Shown here one piece after another: positions 1 through 9,122 of a DNA stretch of 64,000 nt. The stretch lies in contig NZ_JYJA01000026.1 of the NCBI RefSeq assembly GCF_000956465.1, positions 61,984 to 125,983 on the forward strand, written 5' to 3'. A program made the position numbers and the translations under genes. The DNA is from Microbacterium trichothecenolyticum (GTDB lineage: Bacteria; Actinomycetota; Actinomycetes; Actinomycetales; Microbacteriaceae). Under the pieces are notes generated by a model. It ran no database searches, was not told where the DNA came from, and saw nothing but the letters and a program-made list of their open reading frames with translations. Position 1 is the first letter of the stretch; each line of letters starts with the position of its first letter.

Positions 1-3
1 AAC

Positions 4-747
4 GTGCCCGCCGACCTGGCCCCGACGCTCGTCGGGGTGCTGGTGCTCGCGGCCGTCACGACCGTCGTCCTCGCGGCGTTCCGCATCCCGAGCATGTGGG
101 CACCGGTGGTGGCGATCCTGCGCGGGGCGGTGCAGCTCGCGGTGATCAGCGTCATCCTCACGGGCGTCATCGCGAACCCGGTGTGGATCGCTGTCGCGCT
201 CGTCGTCATGTTCACCATCGCCACCTCCGTCGCGACGGGCCGCATCGGCTGGTCGACGCGCGGGTTCGCCGTGATGTCGTCATCGATGGCGGTCGGCGTC
301 CTCGTCGCCGCGACCGTCGTGTTCGCGACCGGCGCGCTGGAGCTCACGTCGCGGTACGCCCTCGCCATCGGGGCGATCGTCATCGGCAACGCGATGAGCA
401 TCGCGACGCTCACGGGCCGCATGTTCACGACCGCGATCGTGGACCACTGGGACGAGGTGGAAGGCTGGCTCGCACTCGGAGCCACGCCGCGAGCCTCGAC
501 GCTGCTGCTCGCTCGCCGCGCCGTGCGCGATGCGCTCGTGCCGGCGATCGACCAGACGAAGACGACGGGGCTCGTCGTGCTGCCCGGCGCCTTCGTCGGT
601 GCGATCTTCGGCGGTATCTCGCCGATCGAGGCCGGCCGGTTCCAGATCGTCGTGCTCGCCGCCATCATGGCCGCGGGCGCGATCACATCGGTGCTGGTCG
701 CGACGTGGATGGGCCCGGTGCGCACCAAGCCCGCGCAGCCGGCGTGA
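4..747 (+). CDS. FetB/UPF0014-family ABC transporter permease
   Basis: Polytopic membrane protein of 247 residues, the usual size of the FetB (YbbM, UPF0014) family, whose E. coli member is the permease of an iron-efflux ABC transporter. Family-like features are the segment around GNAMSIATL and the motif TKTTGLVVLPGAFVGAIFGG, which parallels the conserved T-x-x-G-L-V-x-L-P-G region of FetB. Several hydrophobic segments span the length. The GTG start lies three bases from the window edge, so a start further upstream cannot be excluded, and the partner ATPase (FetA type), if linked, would be outside the window. Substrate in this organism is unknown; iron or another metal is inferred from the family only. 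Confidence 0.8.
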   Translation: MPADLAPTLVGVLVLAAVTTVVLAAFRIPSMWAPVVAILRGAVQLAVISVILTGVIANPVWIAVALVVMFTIATSVATGRIGWSTRGFAVMSSSMAVGVLVAATVVFATGALELTSRYALAIGAIVIGNAMSIATLTGRMFTTAIVDHWDEVEGWLALGATPRASTLLLARRAVRDALVPAIDQTKTTGLVVLPGAFVGAIFGGISPIEAGRFQIVVLAAIMAAGAITSVLVATWMGPVRTKPAQPA

Positions 748-804
748 CGCGCGCCCCGTTCGCCGGTGGCTGTCCTCGGCGCCTGTCCGCCCCGAAAGTC
801 ATTG

Positions 805-822
805 TTGGATAGCGTTATCTCG
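805..822. promoter_or_regulatory. LacI-type operator upstream of regulator gene (locus 1, site 1)
   Basis: Imperfect palindrome with core GATAGCGTTATC (808-819; 10 of 12 positions symmetric, central CG typical of LacI/GalR sites). Its reverse complement shares ACGCTATCC with the site at 11779 and resembles the site at 1954. It lies 28 bases before the start of the LacI gene, suggesting autoregulation. Confidence 0.6.
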
Positions 823-850
823 TCACGGTCGCCCGTGTGAGAGGAAGTCG

Positions 851-1897
851 ATGCCGAAACCCGCCAAGCCCCCCACCCTCACCGACGTCGCACGCCTGGC
901 GGGTGTGTCGGTGCCGGCGGCGTCGCGTGCGCTCAACGGCGGGGTGCGCGGCAAGAAGAGCGGGTCGCCGGAGCTGCGCGAACGCGTCGAAGAGGCGGCC
1001 CGCACACTCGGCTACGCCGTGAGCCCGGCGGCTCAGACCATCAAAGGCGGCCGGGCGCGCACAGTGGCGTTCATCGTGGGCGACATCGACGACTTCGGCT
1101 CGGCGACCATGATCTCGGGCATCATGCACGCCGCCGAGGAACGCGGCATCTCGGTCGCTGTGCGCACGACGCGCGACGACCCCACCCGAGAGCTCGCCCT
1201 CTTGACGCAGCTGCGCGGCGAGCGCCATCTCGCGGTGGTGATGGCGACGAGCCGGACGACGGATGCGGCGCGCGAGGCGGCGGTGAAGGAGCACCTCGCG
1301 GTGCTGCGGGACCACGGCGCGAAGATCGTCGTGATCGGCGACAACGAGCTCGGCTTCCCCACCGTGACCGTGGACAATCGGCACGCCGCTCGCCTGCTGG
1401 CGGAAGGACTGGTGGACGCCGGGCTCCGGCGGTTCGCACTCGTGTCCGGTCCTGCCGGTGAGATCACGGCGCTCGAGCGCGTCGGCGGTTTCGTCGAAGG
1501 GCTTGCACACCGGGGCATCGCCGTGGACGAGCGCGATATCGTGCACACCGACTTCTCTCGCGATGGGGGTCACCGAGCGGTGGACCAACTGCGTGAGCGG
1601 CTCGACGAGGTCGACGTCATCGCGGCCATGAGCGACGCGATGGCAGTCGGTGTGATCGCTCGCCTGCGCGAGTTCGGCGTACCGGTTCCCGACGGCATCG
1701 AGGTGACCGGATTCGACCACGTCCCCATGCTGGGGGATGTCCTGCCGGGGTTCAGCACGGTCGAGGTGCCGCTCGAGCAGTTCGGCGAAGCGGCGCTCGC
1801 CCTGGTGCTGGACGAGCATGCCGACGGCGTCGACACGGTCGGTCTGAGCGGCACGCCGATCATCCATGGCGAGGCGATCCCAGCCCTCGAACGCTGA
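851..1897 (+). CDS. LacI-family transcriptional regulator of carbohydrate locus 1
   Basis: 348-residue regulator. The N-terminus carries the LacI helix-turn-helix (LTDVARLAGVSVPAASRALN) followed by the hinge, and the rest is a periplasmic-binding-like effector domain ending in a typical core with the sequence VTGFDHVP near residue 285. I chose the ATG at 851 because GAGGAAG precedes it; the frame stays open upstream to 530 but that extension is Arg-rich and unlike the family. It is divergent from nothing and is read toward the adjacent transporter operon. Three similar palindromes at 805, 1954 and 11779 suggest that it represses itself, the transporter-enzyme operon and the secreted lyase, with release by an imported sugar. 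Effector identity is unknown. Confidence 0.9.
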   Translation: MPKPAKPPTLTDVARLAGVSVPAASRALNGGVRGKKSGSPELRERVEEAARTLGYAVSPAAQTIKGGRARTVAFIVGDIDDFGSATMISGIMHAAEERGISVAVRTTRDDPTRELALLTQLRGERHLAVVMATSRTTDAAREAAVKEHLAVLRDHGAKIVVIGDNELGFPTVTVDNRHAARLLAEGLVDAGLRRFALVSGPAGEITALERVGGFVEGLAHRGIAVDERDIVHTDFSRDGGHRAVDQLRERLDEVDVIAAMSDAMAVGVIARLREFGVPVPDGIEVTGFDHVPMLGDVLPGFSTVEVPLEQFGEAALALVLDEHADGVDTVGLSGTPIIHGEAIPALER

Positions 1898-1953
1898 GAC
1901 CGGCGTGTGGGCTGCGGCATTCGATCGGGCCAGGAAAGCGTCTTCCTAAAGGA

Positions 1954-1971
1954 GTGGCAAACGTTGTCCAC
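1954..1971. promoter_or_regulatory. LacI-type operator upstream of sugar ABC operon (locus 1, site 2)
   Basis: GTGGCAAACGTTGTCCAC, an 18-bp imperfect palindrome (14 of 18 positions symmetric) centred on CG. The first ten bases are identical to the site at 11779. It lies 55 bases before the binding-protein start codon, consistent with repressor control of the transporter operon. Confidence 0.65.
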
Positions 1972-2026
1972 TTTGAGGTACTCTCTCGATGACGGAATCG
2001 TTCCGGCACGAATCAAGGGAGATCAC

Positions 2027-3388
2027 ATGCACGACGCAACGACGCGGGCAGGGGCGCAGCGGCGCCGTTCTGCCTGGCTCGCGGGCGCAGCGGGTGTCGC
2101 CGTCGCGGCTCTCGCGCTCACCGGCTGCACCAGCTCGGGAGGCGACGGCGATGACGCCGGCACCGCTCCGAAGACCACCATCCGCTTCCTCTACGCAACG
2201 GGCGACGAGACCTGGAACTCGGTCGTCGACGCGGTGGTCGAAGCCTTCAACGAGCAGAGCGAGACGACAACCGTTCAGCTCGACCCGCTGCCGGCGGGAA
2301 GCGACTATGCGACAGCGCTGAAGACGATGGATGCCACGGGCAACTGGCCGGCCGTCGTCGACATGCGGGACACCCTCACGTACATCAATGCCGGCAAGCT
2401 CGCGCCGATCCCCGAGTCGGTCACCGAGCTCATCGAGCCGGAGGCGGTCGGATCGGCCGAAGACGGCAACGTCTACACCGTGCCGTACAGCGCGCTCAAC
2501 GGCGAGATCGGCCTGAACATCGTCTACAACAAGGATTACTTCGAAGAGAACGACCTCGAGGTCCCCGAGACGTACGACGACTTCACGGACCTCCTCGCGG
2601 ACATCAAGGCCAACGGCGACGAGCCGCTGGCCACCGCGGCGGCCGAGGTCTGGCCCAGCGACCAGCTGTGGAAGCAGCTCGCCTCGCCGTATTTCGCCGA
2701 GTGGGGCGACGAGGGTGGGTTCTGGACGGCTGCTCAGAACGGCGATGCCACGATCGAAGACCTGCGCGAGCCGCTGCAGGAGCTCCTCGACATCACGAAC
2801 GAGTACGTCCTCGAGGGCTGGCAGTCCACCGCGGATGCGCAGACCACGACGCTGCTGGTGAACGACATGGCCGTGATGGCGACGTCGTCCGCCGGCATCG
2901 GGCGCCTGAACGACATCAACAAGGTCGATCCGGACTTCAACGCCGGCCTGTTCATCGTCCCGGGTGAGGACGGCTCGATCAACGTGCTGAAGAACGCCGT
3001 CAACGGCGACACCGCCGGTGGCCTGGCCATCTCGTCGCAGGCCGCGGAGGACGACGACGAGTACGCATCGGCGACCGAGTTCCTCGAGTTCTTCTACCAG
3101 GTCGACACCGCCGACCTCATGGAGGCGAACGGCTGGCTCGCGCCGAACATCGTCGCGGCCGACGAGATCGAGCGCAACACCTCGATCCCCGGCGCCGAGG
3201 ACTACTTCGCCCTGCTCGAGAGCCCGAACCTCGTCTGGTACGAGAACGTCTCCGACCTCTCGACGTTCAGCGCCTTCAACACCTTCTTCCGCCAAGCGCG
3301 GATCGAGATGCAGGACGGGCAGTCGTCGATCGACGACACCATCGCCAAAGTGCAGGCCGAGTTCGACAAGACGGTCGCCGCAGGCTGA
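2027..3388 (+). CDS. Extracellular sugar-binding lipoprotein of ABC transporter (locus 1)
   Basis: 453-residue family 1 (MalE/UgpB-like) solute-binding protein. A basic N-terminus and hydrophobic stretch lead to the lipobox LTGC with Cys34 as the lipidated residue, followed by a Ser/Gly/Asp-rich linker. The mature part has features of sugar-binding proteins, such as GLNIVYNKDYF and the WQSTADAQTTTLLVNDMAVMATSS region. The ATG at 2027 is preceded by AAGGGAGA; the frame opens further upstream at 1907 but that would put residues before the signal peptide and swallow the operator. It heads the operon 2027-11726. Substrate is inferred from the linked GH36 and GH43 enzymes to be a galactose- or arabinose/xylose-containing oligosaccharide. 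Confidence 0.9.
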   Translation: MHDATTRAGAQRRRSAWLAGAAGVAVAALALTGCTSSGGDGDDAGTAPKTTIRFLYATGDETWNSVVDAVVEAFNEQSETTTVQLDPLPAGSDYATALKTMDATGNWPAVVDMRDTLTYINAGKLAPIPESVTELIEPEAVGSAEDGNVYTVPYSALNGEIGLNIVYNKDYFEENDLEVPETYDDFTDLLADIKANGDEPLATAAAEVWPSDQLWKQLASPYFAEWGDEGGFWTAAQNGDATIEDLREPLQELLDITNEYVLEGWQSTADAQTTTLLVNDMAVMATSSAGIGRLNDINKVDPDFNAGLFIVPGEDGSINVLKNAVNGDTAGGLAISSQAAEDDDEYASATEFLEFFYQVDTADLMEANGWLAPNIVAADEIERNTSIPGAEDYFALLESPNLVWYENVSDLSTFSAFNTFFRQARIEMQDGQSSIDDTIAKVQAEFDKTVAAG

Positions 3389-3400
3389 TCCACGCCGGAT

Positions 3401-3434
3401 GTCGCGGTGCCCGGGTCGTGCCGGGCACCGCGAC
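3401..3434. other. Intercistronic perfect hairpin between binding protein and permeases
   Basis: Perfect 14-bp inverted repeat: GTCGCGGTGCCCGG at 3401-3414, loop GTCGTG, and its complement at 3421-3434. There is no U tract. It starts 12 bases after the binding-protein stop and ends just before the AGGAGG of the first permease. In ABC operons such hairpins commonly stabilise the upstream message or partly terminate, giving excess binding protein. A structure in the same position occurs in locus 2 (54432-54463). Confidence 0.75.
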
Positions 3435-3454
3435 CAGGAGCCGAGGAGGTCTCC

Positions 3455-4489
3455 ATGACAGATCAAAGTGCCTCGCAGGGGCAGACCCAGGTCGTGGGCG
3501 CCGCCGTCCGCCTCAGCGGCGGAGGTCCGCTCGACGGAGCGCCGGAGGGTGCCCCCGACGACGTGTCGTTCGTGCCGGTCGGGCCCGAACGCGAGCAGCG
3601 CCGCACCCGGCGGTTCCGCTCCGCGCGGTGGGTCATGCTGGGCTTCGTCGCTCCGGCGCTCGTCATCTACCTGCTCATGGTGATCGTGCCGTCGATCCAG
3701 TCCCTTCAGCTGAGCTTCACGAACTGGGACGGCATCAGCCCCGACTACGAGTACGTCGGCGCCCGCAACTACGAAGAGATCCTGACGAGCGGGCGGTTCT
3801 GGAACGCGGTCAAGAACACCTTGATCCTGGGGCTCGGCTCGGCCGTCATCATCAACGCGATCTCGCTCGGCGTCGCGCTCATGCTCGACAAAGTCGGTCG
3901 CTGGCAGGGCTTCTTCCGCACCGCCGTCTATCTGCCGGCACTGGTGAGCGGCTTCATCCTCGCGACCGTGTGGAAGTACCTCCTCAACTTCAACTTCGGC
4001 GCGGTGAACACGTTCCTGCGCGACGCCGGCTTCCCCGAGTGGGCTCGCGACTGGCTGGGCGACAGCTCGATCGTGGTGGGTGTCATCCTCTTCATCACGT
4101 GCTTCACGCTCGGCGGCAACACGACGCTCATCTACCTCGCGAATCTGCAGTCCGTGCCGCAGGAGCTCACCGAGGCGGCACGCATCGACGGAGCCAACAG
4201 CCGCCAGGTGTTCCGGCACGTCACGTGGCCGATGCTCGCCGGCGCCGTCACCGTCAACATGACCCTCGCGATGATCGCGGGCTGGACCATCTTCGATCAG
4301 GTCATGGTCCTCACCGCCGGCGGGCCAGGGTTCGTCAGCGAGACGATGGCGTTCTTCATCTACAAGGTCGGGTTCGGCGAGTACCGCGCGGGCTTCGGCA
4401 GCGCCGCCGCCATCGTGCTGTTCCTCGTGGTGATCGTCAGCACCGTCGCGGCGAACGCCTACATGCGCAAGAGGGAGATCCAGGCATGA
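3455..4489 (+). CDS. Sugar ABC transporter permease, MalF/UgpA type (locus 1)
   Basis: 344-residue inner-membrane permease with about six transmembrane segments after a charged N-terminal cytoplasmic stretch of about 60 residues. The cytoplasmic EAA loop, which contacts the ATPase, reads EAARIDGANSRQVF with the conserved Gly. Start at ATG 3455 is supported by GAGGAGG upstream. It overlaps the second permease by four bases (ATGA at 4486). It forms the heterodimeric channel with the product of 4486-5376. No ATPase gene is present in this operon, so a shared MsiK/MsmX-type ATPase encoded elsewhere is inferred. Confidence 0.92.
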   Translation: MTDQSASQGQTQVVGAAVRLSGGGPLDGAPEGAPDDVSFVPVGPEREQRRTRRFRSARWVMLGFVAPALVIYLLMVIVPSIQSLQLSFTNWDGISPDYEYVGARNYEEILTSGRFWNAVKNTLILGLGSAVIINAISLGVALMLDKVGRWQGFFRTAVYLPALVSGFILATVWKYLLNFNFGAVNTFLRDAGFPEWARDWLGDSSIVVGVILFITCFTLGGNTTLIYLANLQSVPQELTEAARIDGANSRQVFRHVTWPMLAGAVTVNMTLAMIAGWTIFDQVMVLTAGGPGFVSETMAFFIYKVGFGEYRAGFGSAAAIVLFLVVIVSTVAANAYMRKREIQA

Positions 4490-5376
4490 GCACCGAAACC
4501 GAACTGCTCGTCGCCCCGGCGCCCAAGCCGCGCCGGCCACGGACGACGCCGAAGAAGCTCACCGCGGGCCAGATCGTCGTCATGGCCGTGCTCGCCGTGC
4601 TCGTGCTGATCGTGGCGAGCCCCGTGGTCTACGCGTTCCTGAACTCGTTCCGGTCGTACGCCGAGATCACGGTGGACCCGATGGGCCTGCCCACACAGTT
4701 CACGCTCGACAACTACATCCAGCTGTTCCAGCAGACGGACTACGGCGAGGCGCTCCTCAACACCCTCATCATCACCGTCGCCACCGTCGTGCTTCTGGTC
4801 GCGATCGTGCCCATGGCCGCCTACGGCATCGAACGGATCGGTGGACGAACCTCGCGGTTCCTCTACATCCTGTTCATCGCGGGTCTGATGATCCCGTTCC
4901 AGGTGCGCATGATCCCGCTCGTGAAGGGCTTCGACGATGTCGGGCTGTACAGCACGCTCACGAGCGTCATCCTGGTCCACCTCGGCGGGGCGGCGAGCTT
5001 CGGCATCCTGCTGTACTGCAGCTTCATCAAGGGCATCCCGATCGAGGTGGAGGAGGCAGCGCACGTCGACGGCGCCGGCCGACTGCGGACGTTCTGGTCG
5101 ATCGTCTTCCCCATGCTGCTTCCGGTGACCTCGGCATTCGTGATCATTCAGGCGCTCGGGCTGTGGAACGACTTCTTCATCCCGCTGGTGTTCCTCGACT
5201 CGTCGTCGGCGGGCACGATCAACGTCGCCATCAACCGGATGGTGGGCCTGCTCACGTCGCAGTGGCAGCTGATCTACACCGGCGCGATCCTCGCCATCAT
5301 CCCCTCGGTCGCGATCTTCGCGGCGTTCCAGCGCTACTTCATCAAGGGCATGTCGGTGGGGGCGGTGAAGGGATGA
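4486..5376 (+). CDS. Sugar ABC transporter permease, MalG/UgpE type (locus 1)
   Basis: 296-residue permease with a short basic N-terminus and about six transmembrane segments. The EAA loop is EEAAHVDGAGRLRTF followed by WSIVFPMLLP, and the C-terminus FQRYFIKGMSVGAVKG is the classic end of MalG/UgpE-type subunits. The start overlaps the stop of the upstream permease, and its own stop overlaps the start of the DUF624 gene at 5373, so the three are translationally coupled. It pairs with the 3455-4489 product. Confidence 0.93.
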   Translation: MSTETELLVAPAPKPRRPRTTPKKLTAGQIVVMAVLAVLVLIVASPVVYAFLNSFRSYAEITVDPMGLPTQFTLDNYIQLFQQTDYGEALLNTLIITVATVVLLVAIVPMAAYGIERIGGRTSRFLYILFIAGLMIPFQVRMIPLVKGFDDVGLYSTLTSVILVHLGGAASFGILLYCSFIKGIPIEVEEAAHVDGAGRLRTFWSIVFPMLLPVTSAFVIIQALGLWNDFFIPLVFLDSSSAGTINVAINRMVGLLTSQWQLIYTGAILAIIPSVAIFAAFQRYFIKGMSVGAVKG

Positions 5377-6110
5377 CCGTGTCGAACACGTCGTCGCGCA
5401 CGGCCGGCGTCGCCGCTCGGATGCGGGCGATCCTCGCACTCGACAGTCCCGTCGCCGGGACGGCCCTCGCGATCTTCCAGTACTTCGTGGTGTCGGTGTC
5501 GTTCCTCGGATGCCTCGGCCCGGCGCTCGTGTTCACAGCGCTGGTCGGCTGGCAGTCGACGCATCTGGCGATCTGGCTGGGAGCGGCCGCCCTCCTGCCT
5601 CTCGCGCCCGCGACGTACGCGCTGCTGCGGAGCACACGACGCCTGCTCGCCGAGCGTGGCGAGGCACGGGCCGGCCGTCTGTTCTGGAGCTCTTTCGCGA
5701 GCGGATGCCGCACCCTGGCCTGGGTCGCGATCGCAGCGAGCGCGGTGGTGCTGCTGCTCGCGTACGATTTCGCGCTGTTCGGCCGCTCCGACGCCATGCT
5801 GCTGTTCGTCGCGGCATCCGGCGCGGGATCACTGGCCTTCTTCATCGCCGTGTCAGTGCTTGCTGCCGCCGCGAAAGACGTACCGGGCGCTGTCGCGCTG
5901 GCGACCGCGGCGGCCACGGTCATCGCCCGCCGGCCGCACGTGGTCCTCAGCTGGCTGCTGCTGACCGGCTCCGGCGCCGCAGCGCTCGCGCTGCCGGTCG
6001 TCGGACCGCCGCTCGCCCTGTTCCTGCCCGCGCTCCTGGGCGTCGGCATCCACGTCTGCAACGACGCGCTGCGTCTTCCCCTGATCGACGAGACGAGACA
6101 CACTCCGTGA
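5373..6110 (+). CDS. DUF624 (YesL-like) membrane protein
   Basis: 245-residue membrane protein with about five hydrophobic segments. The early segments, including FQYFVVSVSFLGCLGPALVFTAL, resemble the DUF624/YesL family, which is regularly encoded beside MsmEFG-type sugar transporters; its biochemical role is not established. It overlaps the upstream permease (ATGA) and the downstream GH36 gene (GTGA), placing it firmly in the operon. A function in transporter assembly or activity is inference only. Confidence 0.75.
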   Translation: MTVSNTSSRTAGVAARMRAILALDSPVAGTALAIFQYFVVSVSFLGCLGPALVFTALVGWQSTHLAIWLGAAALLPLAPATYALLRSTRRLLAERGEARAGRLFWSSFASGCRTLAWVAIAASAVVLLLAYDFALFGRSDAMLLFVAASGAGSLAFFIAVSVLAAAAKDVPGAVALATAAATVIARRPHVVLSWLLLTGSGAAALALPVVGPPLALFLPALLGVGIHVCNDALRLPLIDETRHTP

Positions 6111-8230
6111 CCGAAGCCGCATCCTCCACCATCGCCGCGACCCTCACCGCGAACCGGGAATCCGCGCCCACTGACTTCCGCGCCCAGGTCGGCGCGTTCG
6201 AGCTGCGTTGGTCGGCCGATGCACCGGCCTCGCTGAGTGTCCCGACGTCGACGCACGCGGGCCGCCCAGGCGTCGGACTCGTCCAGGTGTTCACCGCCGT
6301 CGAGCAGCGCGCCCGCACGAGCCAGGCGTACTGGCGTTCGGCGCTGGGCGAGCGCCTGCGTGTGCAGGGCTCGGACGTCACGACCGACGCGGAGGCCTCG
6401 CGCGCCGTCCTCGTGCAGACGGATGCGGTCAGCGGGATCGAGGTGCGCACGACGGTCACCGCCCCGGTGGGCACGAGGGCCGTCCACGTCGAGCACGACG
6501 TGCGCAACGCCGGGCGCGACACGGTCCTGCTGACCGCGGTGTCGTCGGCGACGATCGGCTTCGGCCGGTCGCAGGACGACCTGGACGACGTCGTGTGGGG
6601 CACCGCGGCGAGCGAATGGCTCGCCGAGAACCGTTGGGGCGAGACGTCGTTGCGGACGTTGCTTCCCGACATCTCGCTGTCGTTGCATGGGCAGGATGCG
6701 CGCGGCCACGCGGCGATCACCAGCCACGGCGCCTGGTCCAGCGGCGAACATGTGCCGTGCGGCTACCTCACACGCGGAGATGGTGAGGCGCTGGCATGGC
6801 AGATCGAGACGAGCGCCGGGTGGCACGCCGATCTCAGCCAGACGCGCGAGGGGGGAGTGCTCTCGCTGCTCGGCCCGACCGACCTCGAGCACCAGTTCGC
6901 GCACGAGCTCCTGCCGGGCGAGACCTTCACCGTCGTGCCCGTCGCGATCACGGCATCGCCCTCCGCCCGCGACGGTGCGATCGCCGAGCTGACCCGCTAC
7001 CGGCGGTGGCTGCGCGGCCCGGCGCGCGACCAGGCGCTCCCGGTCGTCTACAACGACTTCATGAACACGCTCATGGGACAGCCGACGACCGAGCAGCTCC
7101 TGCCGCTCATCCGGCGCGCGGCCGATGCGGGTGTCGAGGTGTTCTGCATCGATGCGGGCTGGTTCGCCGATCCTGCCATCGGTGACTGGTGGTCGACGGT
7201 CGGCGAGTGGCGCGAGGCGTCCGCCCGGTTCGCGGAGGGGGGCCTGCGTCGCGTGATCGACGAGATCCGCGCACTCGGCATGGAGGCAGGGCTCTGGCTC
7301 GAGCCGGAGGTTGTCGGCATCGACAGCCCGGCCGCGGCGCAGCTGCCCGACGAGGCGTTCTTCCAGCGGTTCGGTCGACGGGTGCAGGAGGATCGCCGCT
7401 ACCACCTCGACTTCCGGCATCCGGCCGCTCGCGGGCATCTCGACGCGACCGTCGATCATCTCGTCGCGGAGTACGGCATCAGCTATCTCAAGCTGGACTA
7501 CAACATCAATCCCGGCGCCGGCACCGACCATCACGCGACGACCGCGGCGGACGGACTGCTGGCGCATACCCGCGCGTTCCGCGACTGGCTGGAGCGCGTG
7601 CAGCAGCGGCACACCTCCCTGCGCCTCGAGAACTGCAGCTCGGGGGCGATGCGCGCCGACTACGCGCTGCTCGCGGTGACCCATCTGCAGTCGACGAGCG
7701 ACCAGCAGGACTTCCGGCTCTACCCGCCTGTTGCCGCGTCCGCGCCCGTGTCAATCCTTCCGGAGCAGTGCGGCAATTGGGCGTACCCGGCGCGCGCCAT
7801 GAGCGACGAAGAGACGGTGTTCACGCTCGTCAGCGGATTGAGCGGGCGGCTGTACCTGTCGGGCTTCCTCGATGAGCTGCGTCCTGCGCAGAGGGCGCGC
7901 ATCGCCGAGGCGGTGGCGCTTCACAAGGGTCTGCGCGAGCACCTCGCCGACGCGGTGCCGTTCTGGCCTCTGGGGCTGCCCGCGTGGGATGCGGTGACCG
8001 TATGCCTCGGGCTGCATACGACGGACGGGGACCTGCTGTTCGTGTGGGATCGGGATGCTGCGCCCGCCGCATTCGAGCTGCCCGGCGTGCACGGCGAGGT
8101 TGAGGTGCTCTTCCCCGCCGCCGACTCGGTGGACCGTCGCGAATGGCGGCTGCAGTCCGCCGAAGGCGGCCTTTCATTGGCGACGCCGGCGGGGCTCGGC
8201 GCCCGCGTGCTCCGGGTGCGCCGTGGCTGA
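6107..8230 (+). CDS. GH36-family alpha-galactosidase
   Basis: 707-residue enzyme without signal peptide, so cytoplasmic. An N-terminal beta-sandwich of about 300 residues precedes the TIM barrel. Family marks are DAGWF...IGDWW (about residues 347-363), GLWLEPEVVGIDS, and YLKLDYN with the expected nucleophile Asp464, where classical enzymes have LKWDMN. ENCSSGAMRADY and STSDQQD follow, with Asp532 in the acid/base position. It should release terminal alpha-galactosyl residues from imported oligosaccharides. The LKLDYN and STSDQQD variants differ from textbook GH36 sequences, so specificity may deviate. GTG at 6107 overlaps the DUF624 stop; the frame extends upstream but only within that gene. 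Confidence 0.85.
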   Translation: MTEAASSTIAATLTANRESAPTDFRAQVGAFELRWSADAPASLSVPTSTHAGRPGVGLVQVFTAVEQRARTSQAYWRSALGERLRVQGSDVTTDAEASRAVLVQTDAVSGIEVRTTVTAPVGTRAVHVEHDVRNAGRDTVLLTAVSSATIGFGRSQDDLDDVVWGTAASEWLAENRWGETSLRTLLPDISLSLHGQDARGHAAITSHGAWSSGEHVPCGYLTRGDGEALAWQIETSAGWHADLSQTREGGVLSLLGPTDLEHQFAHELLPGETFTVVPVAITASPSARDGAIAELTRYRRWLRGPARDQALPVVYNDFMNTLMGQPTTEQLLPLIRRAADAGVEVFCIDAGWFADPAIGDWWSTVGEWREASARFAEGGLRRVIDEIRALGMEAGLWLEPEVVGIDSPAAAQLPDEAFFQRFGRRVQEDRRYHLDFRHPAARGHLDATVDHLVAEYGISYLKLDYNINPGAGTDHHATTAADGLLAHTRAFRDWLERVQQRHTSLRLENCSSGAMRADYALLAVTHLQSTSDQQDFRLYPPVAASAPVSILPEQCGNWAYPARAMSDEETVFTLVSGLSGRLYLSGFLDELRPAQRARIAEAVALHKGLREHLADAVPFWPLGLPAWDAVTVCLGLHTTDGDLLFVWDRDAAPAAFELPGVHGEVEVLFPAADSVDRREWRLQSAEGGLSLATPAGLGARVLRVRRG

Positions 8231-9122
8231 GCCTGCGGAGATCCGGCCCGGCCGCACGTTCACCGACGACCGAGGACGCACCGCGCAGCTGCACGGCATC
8301 GGTCTGCACCGCGTCGGCGACCGCTGGTACGCGTGGGGTGAGGACAAGACGGCCGGCGACCGGTTCACGGCCGTCGCATGCTACTCCTCGCCGGACTTGG
8401 CCACATGGAGGTTCGAGGGCGACGCCCTCACCCCGGGCGACGGCGACATCGGCGCGGACCGCATCGTCGAGCGCCCGAAGGTGCTGCAGCGGCCTGACGG
8501 ACGGTGGGTGATGCTCCTGCACATCGACACCGACGACTACGCGTACGCCCGGGTGGGGTACGCGATCGCCGATCGCCCAGAGGGGCCGTACGAGTACGTC
8601 CGCAGCGAGCGGCCGCTCGGCAACCTCAGCCGCGACATCGGCGTGTTCCACGACGACGGCGTCGGCTACCTGTTGTCGGAGGACCGCGATCACGGCCTCC
8701 ACATCTATCGCCTGCGCGACGACCATCTCGGTGTCGACAGCATCGTGGCGACTCTGCGGCAGCAGGCGAACCCCGCCATCGGCTACGAGTCGCCGACGCT
8801 CGTGCACCGCGACGGCCGCTACTGGCTCTTCGGTTCCGACCTCACCGGGTGGAGCATGAACGACAACATGTACACGAGCGCAGCGAGCCTGTCGGGGCCA
8901 TGGGAGGACTGGCGCCCGATCGCCCCGCACGCCACGAACACCTTCGAGTCCCAGGTGAGTGTCGTCGCCTCCGTCGGCGACGGGTTCGTCTACATCGGCG
9001 ACCGCTGGACGCCCGACGACCTTGCAGAGTCCGCCGCGGTCTGGCTCCCGCTTCGCATCGACGACGGGCAGGTGCGCCTCGAGTGGCGCGACGCCTGGAG
9101 CATCGAGGAGCTGGGCGCATGA
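8223..9122 (+). CDS. GH43-family enzyme, galactan 1,3-beta-galactosidase-like
   Basis: 299-residue five-bladed propeller hydrolase. The succession CYSSPDLATWRFEG, ERPKVLQ, SRDIGVFHDDG, ESPTLVHRDGRYWLF and TFESQ matches the pattern of GH43 subfamily 24/34 enzymes, which include exo-beta-1,3-galactanases acting on arabinogalactan backbones. No signal peptide is present, and no carbohydrate-binding module follows, so it is probably a cytoplasmic enzyme for short products. The GTG at 8223 overlaps the GH36 stop, and the gene overlaps the next start at 9119. Subfamily assignment is from motif memory; the alternative is another exo-acting GH43. Confidence 0.7.
   Translation: MAEPAEIRPGRTFTDDRGRTAQLHGIGLHRVGDRWYAWGEDKTAGDRFTAVACYSSPDLATWRFEGDALTPGDGDIGADRIVERPKVLQRPDGRWVMLLHIDTDDYAYARVGYAIADRPEGPYEYVRSERPLGNLSRDIGVFHDDGVGYLLSEDRDHGLHIYRLRDDHLGVDSIVATLRQQANPAIGYESPTLVHRDGRYWLFGSDLTGWSMNDNMYTSAASLSGPWEDWRPIAPHATNTFESQVSVVASVGDGFVYIGDRWTPDDLAESAAVWLPLRIDDGQVRLEWRDAWSIEELGA

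Noticed and set aside
530..850. Upstream extension of the first LacI gene
   Set aside because: The added residues are Arg/Ser-rich and overlap the end of the FetB-type gene in another frame. The ATG at 851 has a ribosome site and begins just before the HTH.
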